64,000 bases of DNA from Candidatus Binataceae bacterium (lineage in GTDB: Bacteria > Desulfobacterota > Binatia > Binatales > Binataceae), in NCBI GenBank assembly GCA_035508495.1, contig DATJMX010000052.1:62001-126000 (forward strand). The letters are read 5' to 3'. The position numbers and the translations under genes are program-made. Below, piece after piece: positions 44,207 to 52,238 of this stretch. Position 1 is the stretch's first letter. Each line of letters opens with the position of its first letter. The notes under the pieces were generated by a model, which had not been told where the DNA came from, ran no database searches, and saw only the letters and a list, made by a program, of their open reading frames with translations.

Positions 44207-45562
44207 ATGAATCCGCAGGTATTTCGCGAATATGACATCCGCGGCGTAGTCGAAAACGATTTCGATGACGACTTCGTCGTAAACCTCGGCCGCGCCTACG
44301 CGACGATCCTGACGCGCGCCGGCAAGCGCACGATCACCCTCGGCCGCGATTGCCGCCTCAGCTCCGACGCGCTGCGCGATTTGCTGCTGGAAGGTATCCT
44401 CGCCGGCGGGATCAACGTGGTCGATATCGGAGTCGTGCCCACGCCCCTGCTCTACTTCTCGATGCTCCATTGGCAGATGGACGGCGGCGCGATGATAACC
44501 GGCAGTCACAACGCCGCCGAGTACAATGGCTTCAAGCTGGGTGTCGGCACGACGACGATTCACGGCGCGCAGATCCAGGCGTTGCGCGAGATCATCGAGG
44601 CTGGCGATTACGTAAAGGCCGCGGCGCCGGGAAAGCTGAGCGCGCGGCCGGTAATCCCCGATTACACGAATTACATCACGTCACGATTTCACTTTCGCAA
44701 CGGCCTGAAAGTCGCCGTCGACGGCGGCAACGGATGCGGCGCCGCCGTCGCGGTGCCGATCATGAAACAGCTCGGCATCGAGGTTATCGAGCTCTACACC
44801 GAGATGGACGGGCGCTTCCCGAATCATCATCCCGATCCCACCGTCGAGGAGAATATGCGCGATCTCGTCGCGGCCGTGCGCGACAATGCAGCGATTGTCG
44901 GGATCGCATACGACGGCGACGCCGATCGAATCGGCGCGGTCGACGAGAACGGACGCATCGTATGGGGCGACGAGTTGATGGTCGCATTCTCGCGCGCGAT
45001 TTTGAAGGAACGCCCGGGCGCGGCGATCATCGGCGAAGTGAAATGCTCCCAGCGGATGTACGACGACATCGCGCATCACGGCGGCCGTCCGATCATGTGG
45101 AAGACCGGCCACTCGCTGATCAAGAGCAAGCTGCGCGAGGAGCAGGCCGCGCTCGCCGGCGAGATGAGCGGGCACATGTTCTTCGCCGACCGCTACTACG
45201 GCTTCGACGACGGGGTTTACGCCTCGTTCCGGCTGCTCGAGATCATCAGCAATGAAAAGCGCGGCCTGGGCGAAATTCTCGGCGATCTACCGTCCAGCTA
45301 TTTTACGCCCGAGATTCGCCTCGATTGCAGCGACGACAAGAAGTTCGACGTGGTGCGCCGCGCGAGCGAGTTTTTCAAATCGCAATACGAGACGATCGAC
45401 ATCGACGGCGTGCGCGTGAACCTCGACGGCGGATGGGGCCTCGTGCGCGCGTCGAACACGCAGCCCGCCCTCGTTATGCGATTCGAAGCGACCAGCCCCG
45501 AGCGGCTCGCCGAAATCCGTGCGACGTTCGAGCGCAAGCTGAAAGAGCTCGGCGCGTTCTGA
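44207..45562 (+). CDS. manB: Phosphomannomutase/phosphoglucomutase
   Basis: 451 residues from ATG 44207 (MNPQVFREYDIRG, the usual family start). It interconverts hexose 6- and 1-phosphates. The phosphoserine is Ser100 in AMITGSHNAAEYNGFKLG; the metal-binding loop is YDGDADRIGAVDE; the sugar-binding loop is GEMSGHMFF. The C-terminal phosphate-binding LVRASNTQPALVMRFEA completes domain four. It is six bases before the mannose-1-phosphate guanylyltransferase gene, so together they make GDP-mannose from mannose 6-phosphate. The AlgC/ManB-type enzyme may also act on glucose phosphate. Confidence 0.95.
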   Translation: MNPQVFREYDIRGVVENDFDDDFVVNLGRAYATILTRAGKRTITLGRDCRLSSDALRDLLLEGILAGGINVVDIGVVPTPLLYFSMLHWQMDGGAMITGSHNAAEYNGFKLGVGTTTIHGAQIQALREIIEAGDYVKAAAPGKLSARPVIPDYTNYITSRFHFRNGLKVAVDGGNGCGAAVAVPIMKQLGIEVIELYTEMDGRFPNHHPDPTVEENMRDLVAAVRDNAAIVGIAYDGDADRIGAVDENGRIVWGDELMVAFSRAILKERPGAAIIGEVKCSQRMYDDIAHHGGRPIMWKTGHSLIKSKLREEQAALAGEMSGHMFFADRYYGFDDGVYASFRLLEIISNEKRGLGEILGDLPSSYFTPEIRLDCSDDKKFDVVRRASEFFKSQYETIDIDGVRVNLDGGWGLVRASNTQPALVMRFEATSPERLAEIRATFERKLKELGAF

Positions 45563-45568
45563 TTTTCG

Positions 45569-46645
45569 ATGCCGCGAGCGAGCAAGCTTCTGGTTAACGC
45601 CACAGCCTCCGCGCTCATCATCGCGGGCGGGCGCGGCACTCGATTCTGGCCCGCGAGCCGCGAGGCGCGCCCCAAGCCGCTCTTCGCGCCCGATGGCAAA
45701 ACGAGCCTGCTCGCGGAAACGATCGCGCGCCTGAGTCCTCTGATACAGCCGGAACGAATCTTCGTGCTGGTTGCCACCGCGCACGCGAAACCGTTCCGCC
45801 GCGAGGTCACGGGACGAATCCCGTCGCGCAACCTGATCGTCGAGCCTGTCGGCCGCAACACCGCGGTTGCGATCGCATATGGCGCTGCAGTCATCAAGCG
45901 GCGACTCGGTCCCGGAACCATCGCGGTGATGCCGGCGGATCATATGATCACGCCCGCGCAGGGCTTTCGCGCCACGATCGCAAGCGCAATTCGCCTCGCC
46001 TCGGAGCGCAGCGCGATCGTTGTGATCGGCGTGCCTCCGACGCGGCCGGAGCCTGGCTTCGGCTATCAGCAAATCGGCGCTCCCGTGGGCGAAGGCTTCA
46101 AAGTAGCGCGATTCGTCGAGAAGCCCGCGCTCGCGCTCGCAGAGCGCATGGTTAAGTCCGGTAAGTACCTGTGGAACGCCGGGATGTTCGTCATGTCGAG
46201 TACGACGCTCGATGCCGAACTCGAAGCGCACGCACCCGCACTGAAAGTCGCAGCCGAGCGGCTCGCAAAATCGTCGAAAGCGATCGTCGATCGCGAATAT
46301 CCGAAGCTCAAGTTCGATTCGTTCGATCGCGTCGTCGCCGAGAAGAGCCGCAACGTGCTCGGCGTGCGAGCGCGCTTCGAATGGCACGACGTAGGCTCAT
46401 GGGACGGCCTGATTACAGCGGTAAGCGGCGCCGGCAAATCGTTCGCGCGCGGCGAGGTAATCGCGATGGAAGCGGAGCGTTACCTCGCGCACTCGCACTC
46501 GCGCCTGATGGTGCTGTTCGGCGTAAGCGACGTGATCGCAGTCGATACCGGAGACGCCATCTTGATCGCCCATCGCGAACATTCATCGCGCCTCGGCGAA
46601 GTAGTCAAGGAACTAGAACGCCGCGGCCTCCGCCGCTACTTGTAA
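45569..46645 (+). CDS. manC: Mannose-1-phosphate guanylyltransferase
   Basis: 358 residues. It makes GDP-mannose from GTP and mannose 1-phosphate in the cytoplasm. The nucleotidyltransferase signature is IIAGGRGTRFWPASREARPK, with the catalytic Arg and Lys, followed by VEPVGRNTAVAIAYGA, MPADHMI and FVEKP. It lacks the C-terminal isomerase domain of bifunctional ManC/AlgA enzymes. GDP-mannose would supply the GT87-like transferases upstream through a polyprenyl-phosphate-mannose intermediate, a step whose gene is not in this window. Confidence 0.93.
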   Translation: MPRASKLLVNATASALIIAGGRGTRFWPASREARPKPLFAPDGKTSLLAETIARLSPLIQPERIFVLVATAHAKPFRREVTGRIPSRNLIVEPVGRNTAVAIAYGAAVIKRRLGPGTIAVMPADHMITPAQGFRATIASAIRLASERSAIVVIGVPPTRPEPGFGYQQIGAPVGEGFKVARFVEKPALALAERMVKSGKYLWNAGMFVMSSTTLDAELEAHAPALKVAAERLAKSSKAIVDREYPKLKFDSFDRVVAEKSRNVLGVRARFEWHDVGSWDGLITAVSGAGKSFARGEVIAMEAERYLAHSHSRLMVLFGVSDVIAVDTGDAILIAHREHSSRLGEVVKELERRGLRRYL

Positions 46646-46956
46646 ACGAACCTAGGACAACTTCGACTCGGCTTCGTTTCTGGTCTCCTTTCTCGCGCAG
46701 GAAGAACGAGGCGGCCTGTGCCGCTACATCTGAAACAGCTCTTATTAGGCGAAGTGGCGTTCGCTTCTGGTCGCCCTTCCCGTGCGGGAAGGGGTTAGGG
46801 GTTAGGTCGTATGTCTTTGACTTTACGAATCCAAAACCCAAAGATCGACCTGACCATCTTTCCCTTCCCGCACGAGAAGGGAAGGTTGGCCTGTCGACAC
46901 TATCTGCAAAATCGTCGGTTGTTTCGCCTTCGACCTTGCAATGGACAGATTGGCAA
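46646..46956. repeat. Intergenic hairpin repeats (REP-like)
   Basis: 311 bases without a gene, between manC and a convergent small gene. CCCTTCCC-GTGC-GGGAAGGG (46774-46793) is a perfect 8-bp hairpin. TTCCCTTC (46860-46867) pairs with GAAGGGAA (46876-46883) in a second, related one. A third, decayed relative lies near 46675-46715 (CTTCGTTTCTGGTCTCC... compared with GTTCGCTTCTGGTCGCC... before the first hairpin). This looks like a small array of degenerate REP-type palindromes. Elsewhere in the genome the unit should recur. Confidence 0.6.
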
Positions 46957-47415
46957 TCAGTCGATCGCCTGTGGATCGCACTTGAGCGCGATCTGGCGTA
47001 GCTTGCTTTCGTAGTTGGAATCCTGGGCTGCGATTTCGTGCAGCACTTTCGCGGTTGCTGTATCGAAGGCCTCGAACTTGATCGCCGTGCGATGCATGTC
47101 GTCGCCGAGCGTGCCCAGCTCATTGAGATCGCCGCTTAACCGGCCCCAGTCGTTCGAGCCCTCGTGTGCAACACCCGCCGGAGGACGCGCCCACGCGTTG
47201 CGATCGGCGAGGATCGATTTGAGCGACTTCAGGTGCTCGGCCTGATGCTCCGCGAGTTGCTCCACCGCGGATCGATCCTGCGGATAACGGCACATCGCGG
47301 CATGCCGCCGCAGCCGATCCACCAGCGCTTCGATTCGTCCCGTCAGCTCCGCCAGCTCGATGCTGTCGTCCACATTGCCCGCCGCCGATGGGCGCAACCA
47401 GTCGAACAATCCCAT
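46957..47415 (-). CDS. Small helical protein of unknown function
   Basis: 152 residues from the ATG at 47415 (MGLFDWLRPSAAG); an ATG four codons earlier is also possible. No known domain is recognised. It is predicted mostly alpha-helical, with the repeated pattern VEQLAEHQAEHLKSLKSIL (with several His) near 65-85, and a C-terminal amphipathic helix. There is no signal peptide. A hemerythrin- or ferritin-like bundle is conceivable but not supported by a full ligand pattern. Confidence 0.55.
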   Translation of the reverse strand: MGLFDWLRPSAAGNVDDSIELAELTGRIEALVDRLRRHAAMCRYPQDRSAVEQLAEHQAEHLKSLKSILADRNAWARPPAGVAHEGSNDWGRLSGDLNELGTLGDDMHRTAIKFEAFDTATAKVLHEIAAQDSNYESKLRQIALKCDPQAID

Positions 47416-47566
47416 AGCCGTCGCCATGCTCCCCCGTCATTGGCCTCGAATTGCGCGCGGCCCTCGACGCGCGCTCAAGCCACTTCGCGAGTTTACGTAT
47501 CGGGATTGAGATACATCCGCAAGAGCAGGCGGTTGATTGACGATTCGCGATCCCATAGGTTGTTAC

Positions 47567-47582
47567 TTAACCAATTGGTAAA
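47567..47582. promoter_or_regulatory. ACCAATTGGT palindrome upstream of SRPBCC gene
   Basis: A perfect 10-bp palindrome, ACCAATTGGT (47570-47579), extends to TTAACCAATTGGTAAA with one mismatched pair. It lies 29 bases before the GTG of the SRPBCC gene in an A+T-rich patch. The layout resembles operators of ArsR-type repressors, which often sit next to SRPBCC genes; no ArsR gene is in the vicinity. Confidence 0.5.
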
Positions 47583-47608
47583 ATACATGGATTCGCAGGA
47601 GACTTGAC

Positions 47609-48130
47609 GTGCCGAAGGAAATGAAAATTACAAGCCGCGACGAGCTCGATGATCGCAGCCTCGTCATCACGCGCACCTTCGACGCGCCGCGCGAGCTGGT
47701 CTTCGACGCCTTCACCGATCCCAAGCGCATCGCGAGCTGGTGGGGTCCGCGAGGCTGCACGGTAGTTTCCTGCGAAATGGATCTGAAAGTCGGCGGCTCA
47801 TGGTCCATCGCGATGCGCTCGCGGCGCGTCCTCGACAACTACAACCATCGCTATGGCGGCACCGGCGACGGCGACTGGATCGTCGAGCGTCAGCGCGGTG
47901 GGTATCGCGAAATCGTCAAGCCCGAGCGCCTCGTCTTCACTTACACGTTCCTCGACCAAGCCGGGCAGCCGATTCACGAAACTCTCGTCACGATCACGCT
48001 TAGCGACGAACGCGGCAAAACCAAGCTGATGCTGCATCAGGCGAGCTTCGAGAGCAGCTCGGTCTGCGACGATCACGTGACAGGATGGAACGAGGCGCTC
48101 GATCGTATGAGCGAGGCGCTCGCCGCCTAG
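47609..48130 (+). CDS. SRPBCC/AHSA1-like protein
   Basis: 173 residues from a GTG with AGGAG (about 47597-47601). The START-like fold is shown by LVITRTFDAPRELVFDAFTD, the PKRIASWWGPRGC block near the first helix, and the C-terminal DDHVTGWNEALDRMSEAL. These proteins bind hydrophobic ligands in a deep pocket; many environmental members have no known ligand. It shares its CTAG stop with the convergent metalloprotease-like gene. Confidence 0.9.
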   Translation: MPKEMKITSRDELDDRSLVITRTFDAPRELVFDAFTDPKRIASWWGPRGCTVVSCEMDLKVGGSWSIAMRSRRVLDNYNHRYGGTGDGDWIVERQRGGYREIVKPERLVFTYTFLDQAGQPIHETLVTITLSDERGKTKLMLHQASFESSSVCDDHVTGWNEALDRMSEALAA

Positions 48131-48762
48131 TCGCCGGGATCGGAGTACAGGGTGCCGAGCGCGAGTTGCTGCGGCTCCTGCGGCGGCGTGAGCAGCGCGC
48201 GCACGAGGGACGATTCGCGCTTGAAAAATCCCGCAGTATGAAACGAATCGCCAAGCCTCAGCAGCGAGTAGTCGAGGTAGTGCCCGACCTCGTGCATCAG
48301 CGTGCGCAGGAACGTGCGCGGCTTGACGACGTCATGACGCTGCGCCGTGCGCATCCAGAGGATGATGTTCGGCGGCGTGCGCCTCACGCGATCGTAAGGA
48401 TAGAAGAGCCCGTGCAATTCGCCGCGCGCGTTATGCGGCCGCACGCCTCGCACCTGCACCTCGACGGGCGGCACACCCAGCAGCCGGCACACCTCGGCCG
48501 CGAGCGCGCGCGCATGCGGTCCGATGCGCGCGACTTCCTCGCTTTCGAGCGCGGTCATCAGCGCCGTCAGGATTCGCCGCGCGCCCGGACTCGGCGCCAG
48601 GTCGAAATGATCGATTGCGTCGCTGCTTAGATAGATGCGCTTCTGATGGCCCGAGAGCCGGTGAAAATACGCCGGCAGATTCGACTTTGGTCTCGCGACC
48701 GTACTGGTAGCCACCGCCACCTCCGTCCCCCACTTCCTGCGGACCTTCCGCTTCCTTATCAT
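48127..48762 (-). CDS. Protein with HExxH zinc-metallopeptidase motif
   Basis: 211 residues from ATG 48762 (MIRKRKVRRKWG); a longer version to 48786 is possible but would run into the divergent gene. The motif LRTLMHEVGHYLDYSL near residue 155 is a classical HExxH zinc site, and an Asp or Glu about 20 residues on (KRESSL) could be the third ligand. An N-terminal basic tail precedes it. There is no signal peptide or membrane segment. I do not recognise the family; it may be a small cytoplasmic protease or a phospho-carrier-type hydrolase. Confidence 0.6.
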   Translation of the reverse strand: MIRKRKVRRKWGTEVAVATSTVARPKSNLPAYFHRLSGHQKRIYLSSDAIDHFDLAPSPGARRILTALMTALESEEVARIGPHARALAAEVCRLLGVPPVEVQVRGVRPHNARGELHGLFYPYDRVRRTPPNIILWMRTAQRHDVVKPRTFLRTLMHEVGHYLDYSLLRLGDSFHTAGFFKRESSLVRALLTPPQEPQQLALGTLYSDPGD

Positions 48763-48791
48763 CCATGGAGTCGAGCCGAGGGGCAATCGCG

Positions 48792-49274
48792 ATGGAACTC
48801 AAGACTGTGGAAATCGTTAAACCTGCCGATGCCAACGTGATTGTCGGCCAGGCGCATTTCATCAAAACCGTCGAGGACGTTTACGAGGCCCTGGTACAGG
48901 CCGTGCCCGGAATCAAGTTCGGCGTGGCATTCAACGAAGCCTCGGGTCCCTGCCTGATTCGACATACCGGAACCGATGCGGCGCTCGAGCGCGCCGCGAT
49001 CGATGCGGCCTCGGCAATTGCGGCGGGGCACGTCTTCGTCGTCATGCTCGGCAATGCGTTCCCGGTCAACGTGCTCAATCAAATCAAGTCGGTGACGGAG
49101 GTCTGCACGATTTTCTGCGCCACGGCGAATCCGCTGAAGCTGGTCGTCGTAGAAGAAGATGGAGCCCGCGGCGTGATCGGCGTTATCGACGGCAGCTCGC
49201 CCAAGGGCGTCGAGGGCGAGGCGGAAGAGACGGAGCGGCGCGCGATGCTGCGCCGGTTCGGCTACAAGCAGTAG
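48792..49274 (+). CDS. Adenosine-specific kinase-like protein (PF04008)
   Basis: 160 residues from ATG 48792; an upstream ATG at 48765 would overlap the divergent gene. The sequence MELKTVEIVKPADANVIVGQ, SGPCLIRHTGTDAALERAA and GHVFVVMLGNAFPVNVLNQI follow the small Adenosine_kin family throughout, at the usual length. Members are common in archaea and some bacteria; structure and genomic work proposed adenosine binding, but the physiological role is not well known. Confidence 0.85.
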   Translation: MELKTVEIVKPADANVIVGQAHFIKTVEDVYEALVQAVPGIKFGVAFNEASGPCLIRHTGTDAALERAAIDAASAIAAGHVFVVMLGNAFPVNVLNQIKSVTEVCTIFCATANPLKLVVVEEDGARGVIGVIDGSSPKGVEGEAEETERRAMLRRFGYKQ

Positions 49275-49388
49275 GCGCACTGCACCGGCGATGGACCACA
49301 CGGTGCGCCGCGGCTAGCCTTGAGCTTGTGAACGGCGCGGATTTTCCTCATACGCGCGCGGCGCCATGAGCCGCGGCGAGGGCGGCGG

Positions 49389-51914
49389 ATGGCTGGTGGA
49401 CGAGAGGTAAAGGGCGGCAAGCCCGCGGCGCAAGGCGCCAGGTCTGCGCAAAGCGCCAAGCCTGCGAGTGCGAAGCCGCGCGCATCGGCACAGAAACCCG
49501 CGCGCCGCGAATGGCGCATCCGCGGATGGCGCGTGCGCAACATCGCCGCCGCAGTCTTCCTGACCATATTTTTCGGACTCGGTTTTTACCTCGCGCAACT
49601 CTACGCCGAGATCTCGACGATGATCGCGCAGCGCGAGGCCGCGCTCACCTCCGCGATCTATTCCGCGCCAGCTCCGCTTCGCACCGGCGACGACGTCGAA
49701 CGAATCGGTTTATATAATCGCCTCGATCAACTGAGCTACACGCTCACCCCGCTCGCGAGTGCGCCCGGTGAATATTCCGCCAACCCGCGCGCGGTCTCGA
49801 TATATGTGCGCGCCTTTCGCGTCGGCGTGAAGGACTATCCCGCGCGCGTCGTGCGAATCATCCTCGACAAGACGCGGATCACCGACGTTGCCGACGCATA
49901 TGGCGTTGCGATGCAGGATGCGATGCTCGAGCCGGAAGTGATCGGGCGTTTGATGGCGGGAGCGCCGGCCGAGCGCGTCGAAGTCTCGCTCGACCAGCTC
50001 AAGCCTTACCTGGTCAAGGGATTGCTCGCGACCGAGGATCGGTATTTTTACTACCATCCCGGATTCGATCCGATTCGTATCGTCAAGGCTGCGATCGCCG
50101 ACGTGCGCGCGCATCACCTGGTCGAAGGCGCGAGCACTCTCACCCAGCAACTCGCGCGAACCTTCATGGAGCGCCGCGAGCGCTCGTTCAGCCGCAAGTT
50201 CCGCGAGTTCGCCGTCGCGATAGTCCTCGAGCTGCGGCTGCGCAAATCGGAAATCCTCGAGCGCTATATCAACGACGTCGACATGGGCTCGTACGACGGC
50301 ACGCCGATCGAGGGGATGCCGCAGGCGGCGCGGCTTTTCTTCAACAAGGATTTGCAGGAAGTCACTCCAGCCGAGGCCGCGATTCTGATCGGGATGGTGC
50401 GCGCGCCCACGACCTACGATCCGCGGCGGCATCCTGACAACGCGCTCAAGCGGCGCAACACCGTGCTCGGTATCATGGAGAACAACGGCGTAATCGACGA
50501 AGCGGCCTACAAAGTCGCGATCGCAACGCCGATTGAGACCGTGAAGGCGCCCGGCCTCCGGCGCGCGCCCTACTTCACCGACTTCGTGACCGCCTTCGTG
50601 CAGCATATCCCCGGCTTCAACGGCGATTTCGCCGGACTCAAGGTTTACACGACGCTCGACACCGTGATGCAGGCCGACGCCAACGACGCGATCATTGAAA
50701 ATCTCGCGCGCCTCGAAAAATCGCGTCACCGGCTCGCGCATGCGAACCCGAAAGACAAGCTGCAGAGCGCGATGGTCGCGATCGACGTGGATACGGGCGC
50801 GATCCAGGCGATGGTCGGCGGGCGCAACTACTCTGAGAGTCAGTTCAACCGCGCTGCGCTCGCGGAGCGTCAGCCTGGCTCTGCGTTTAAGCCGATTGTC
50901 TATTTGTCAGCGCTCGATCCGAGCCGCGCGCCCTTCTCGCCACCGCTCACGCTCGCGTCGCTCCTGCCCGACGAGCAGATGTCGTTCAACGGATGGACGC
51001 CGGCCAACTATGAGCGCACCTATCAGCCGCAAGTGACGGTCGCCGAGGCGCTGATCGAATCGCTCAACGTGCCGACTGCCTATGTCGGCAATGAACTCGG
51101 CGCGGGAAGGATCGTTCGCACCGCGCATGAGCTTGGAATCGGCGCCGATCTTCCGGCCGTACTGCCGATCTCGATCGGCGCCGACGAAGTCACTCTGCTC
51201 GAGCTGGTCGGCGCCTACCAGGCCTTCGCCAGCGAAGGAATTCTGGAAGAGCCGTACGCCGTTGAATCGGTAGTCGATGCGAAAGACCACCAGATTTACC
51301 ATCACGAGGACGTCTCCGATCGCGTCATCAAGCCCCAGGTCGCGTTCCTGATCACAGGCGCGTTGAAAGCCGTTCTGCGCTATGGCACCGGTGCGAGCTC
51401 CGGCCGCCTCGGCCTCGACTTCCCGGCCGCGGGCAAGACCGGCACGACGCAGGACTACAAGGACGCGTACTTCATCGGCTACACGCCGCGAATCGCAGCC
51501 GGCGTGTGGGTGGGATTCGACCAACCCGAGAGTATCGGCCTGACTGGCGCGCAAGCCGCACTGCCGGCGTGGACGCAATTCATGATCGATTCCGCGCCGG
51601 CAGATCCCGAGGATTTCCCCGAGCCTTCCGGCATCACCTACGCGACGATCGATCCCGAAACAGGCGGCCTCGCAACGTCATCGTGTCCGCGCGCCGTGTC
51701 ATTGCCGTTCCTGGTCGGCACAGCGCCAAGATTCATGTGCCCGGTCCACGGTGGCATCCTCGCCTCGGCGCCCTCGCCACCGCCAGCATTCTCAACTTCG
51801 CCAATGCCAGCATCGAATCCACCGCCAGTAGCGCCGGTGGCGTCGGCACGCCCCTCGAACTCCGATGTATTCGGCGCGATCGGCCACTTCTTCGGCAGCA
51901 TCTTCCATCACTGA
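49389..51914 (+). CDS. mrcB: Penicillin-binding protein 1B-type bifunctional murein synthase
   Basis: 841 residues. A basic cytoplasmic tail and one membrane helix (IAAAVFLTIFFGLGFYLAQL, about 55-75) are followed by a UB2H-like domain, then the glycosyltransferase GT51 domain (TEDRYFYYHPGFDPIRIVKA with catalytic Glu; EGASTLTQQLARTF; RKSEILERYINDVDMG). The transpeptidase has the SxxK serine in RQPGSAFKPIVYLSAL, SLN in IESLNVPTAYV and KTGTT in AAGKTGTTQDYKDAYFIGY. It polymerises and cross-links peptidoglycan in the periplasm. The C-terminus is a Pro/Ser-rich tail. Confidence 0.95.
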   Translation: MAGGREVKGGKPAAQGARSAQSAKPASAKPRASAQKPARREWRIRGWRVRNIAAAVFLTIFFGLGFYLAQLYAEISTMIAQREAALTSAIYSAPAPLRTGDDVERIGLYNRLDQLSYTLTPLASAPGEYSANPRAVSIYVRAFRVGVKDYPARVVRIILDKTRITDVADAYGVAMQDAMLEPEVIGRLMAGAPAERVEVSLDQLKPYLVKGLLATEDRYFYYHPGFDPIRIVKAAIADVRAHHLVEGASTLTQQLARTFMERRERSFSRKFREFAVAIVLELRLRKSEILERYINDVDMGSYDGTPIEGMPQAARLFFNKDLQEVTPAEAAILIGMVRAPTTYDPRRHPDNALKRRNTVLGIMENNGVIDEAAYKVAIATPIETVKAPGLRRAPYFTDFVTAFVQHIPGFNGDFAGLKVYTTLDTVMQADANDAIIENLARLEKSRHRLAHANPKDKLQSAMVAIDVDTGAIQAMVGGRNYSESQFNRAALAERQPGSAFKPIVYLSALDPSRAPFSPPLTLASLLPDEQMSFNGWTPANYERTYQPQVTVAEALIESLNVPTAYVGNELGAGRIVRTAHELGIGADLPAVLPISIGADEVTLLELVGAYQAFASEGILEEPYAVESVVDAKDHQIYHHEDVSDRVIKPQVAFLITGALKAVLRYGTGASSGRLGLDFPAAGKTGTTQDYKDAYFIGYTPRIAAGVWVGFDQPESIGLTGAQAALPAWTQFMIDSAPADPEDFPEPSGITYATIDPETGGLATSSCPRAVSLPFLVGTAPRFMCPVHGGILASAPSPPPAFSTSPMPASNPPPVAPVASARPSNSDVFGAIGHFFGSIFHH

Positions 51915-52238
51915 GCGCTGGTCCTGATGATTCCTCTCTTTTATCCCTGAATATCTAGCGGGGCGGGCGACCCGCCCAGCATTATGATGCGCGGAGTTCA
52001 CTTCGGGCCACCTTTTGTTGATTCAATTCGAAGGCGCGCGGCGCGCCGACTTTACGGCGGGCTGGACGCCCACCCCACTGATTTTTTCGGATTCTCAGGC
52101 AACCGGACTTCGCCGGCAAAGCGGAGGAGGTCATGTTTTGGAGGTGAGATGTAAGTTATTGAGAACGAGCAGAATGTGAGCACGAAAAAGAAAGCGCGGA
52201 GGCCGCATCGCGCCCTCCGCGCCCTGCCTGGCAGAGCC
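51915..52238. other. Intergenic region with several G+C-rich hairpins
   Basis: 324 bases between convergent mrcB and the DUF1329 gene. Visible structures: GGGCGGG-CGA-CCCGCCC (51961-51977), a GGCGCGC-G-GCGCGCC palindrome near 52033, and a GGGC-TGGAC-GCCC near 52059. The distal end contains the terminator described at 52184-52222. I see no convincing gene; the open frames here are short and without domain features. Confidence 0.5.
52184..52222 (-). terminator. Rho-independent terminator of the DUF1329 gene
   Basis: Read on the minus strand, GCGCGGAGG (from 52222 to 52214) is followed by an 11-base loop, CCTCCGCGC (52202-52194) and then TTTCTTTTT. The 9-bp perfect stem, followed directly by a T-tract and lying 16 bases after the DUF1329 stop, is a textbook intrinsic terminator. 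Confidence 0.85.
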
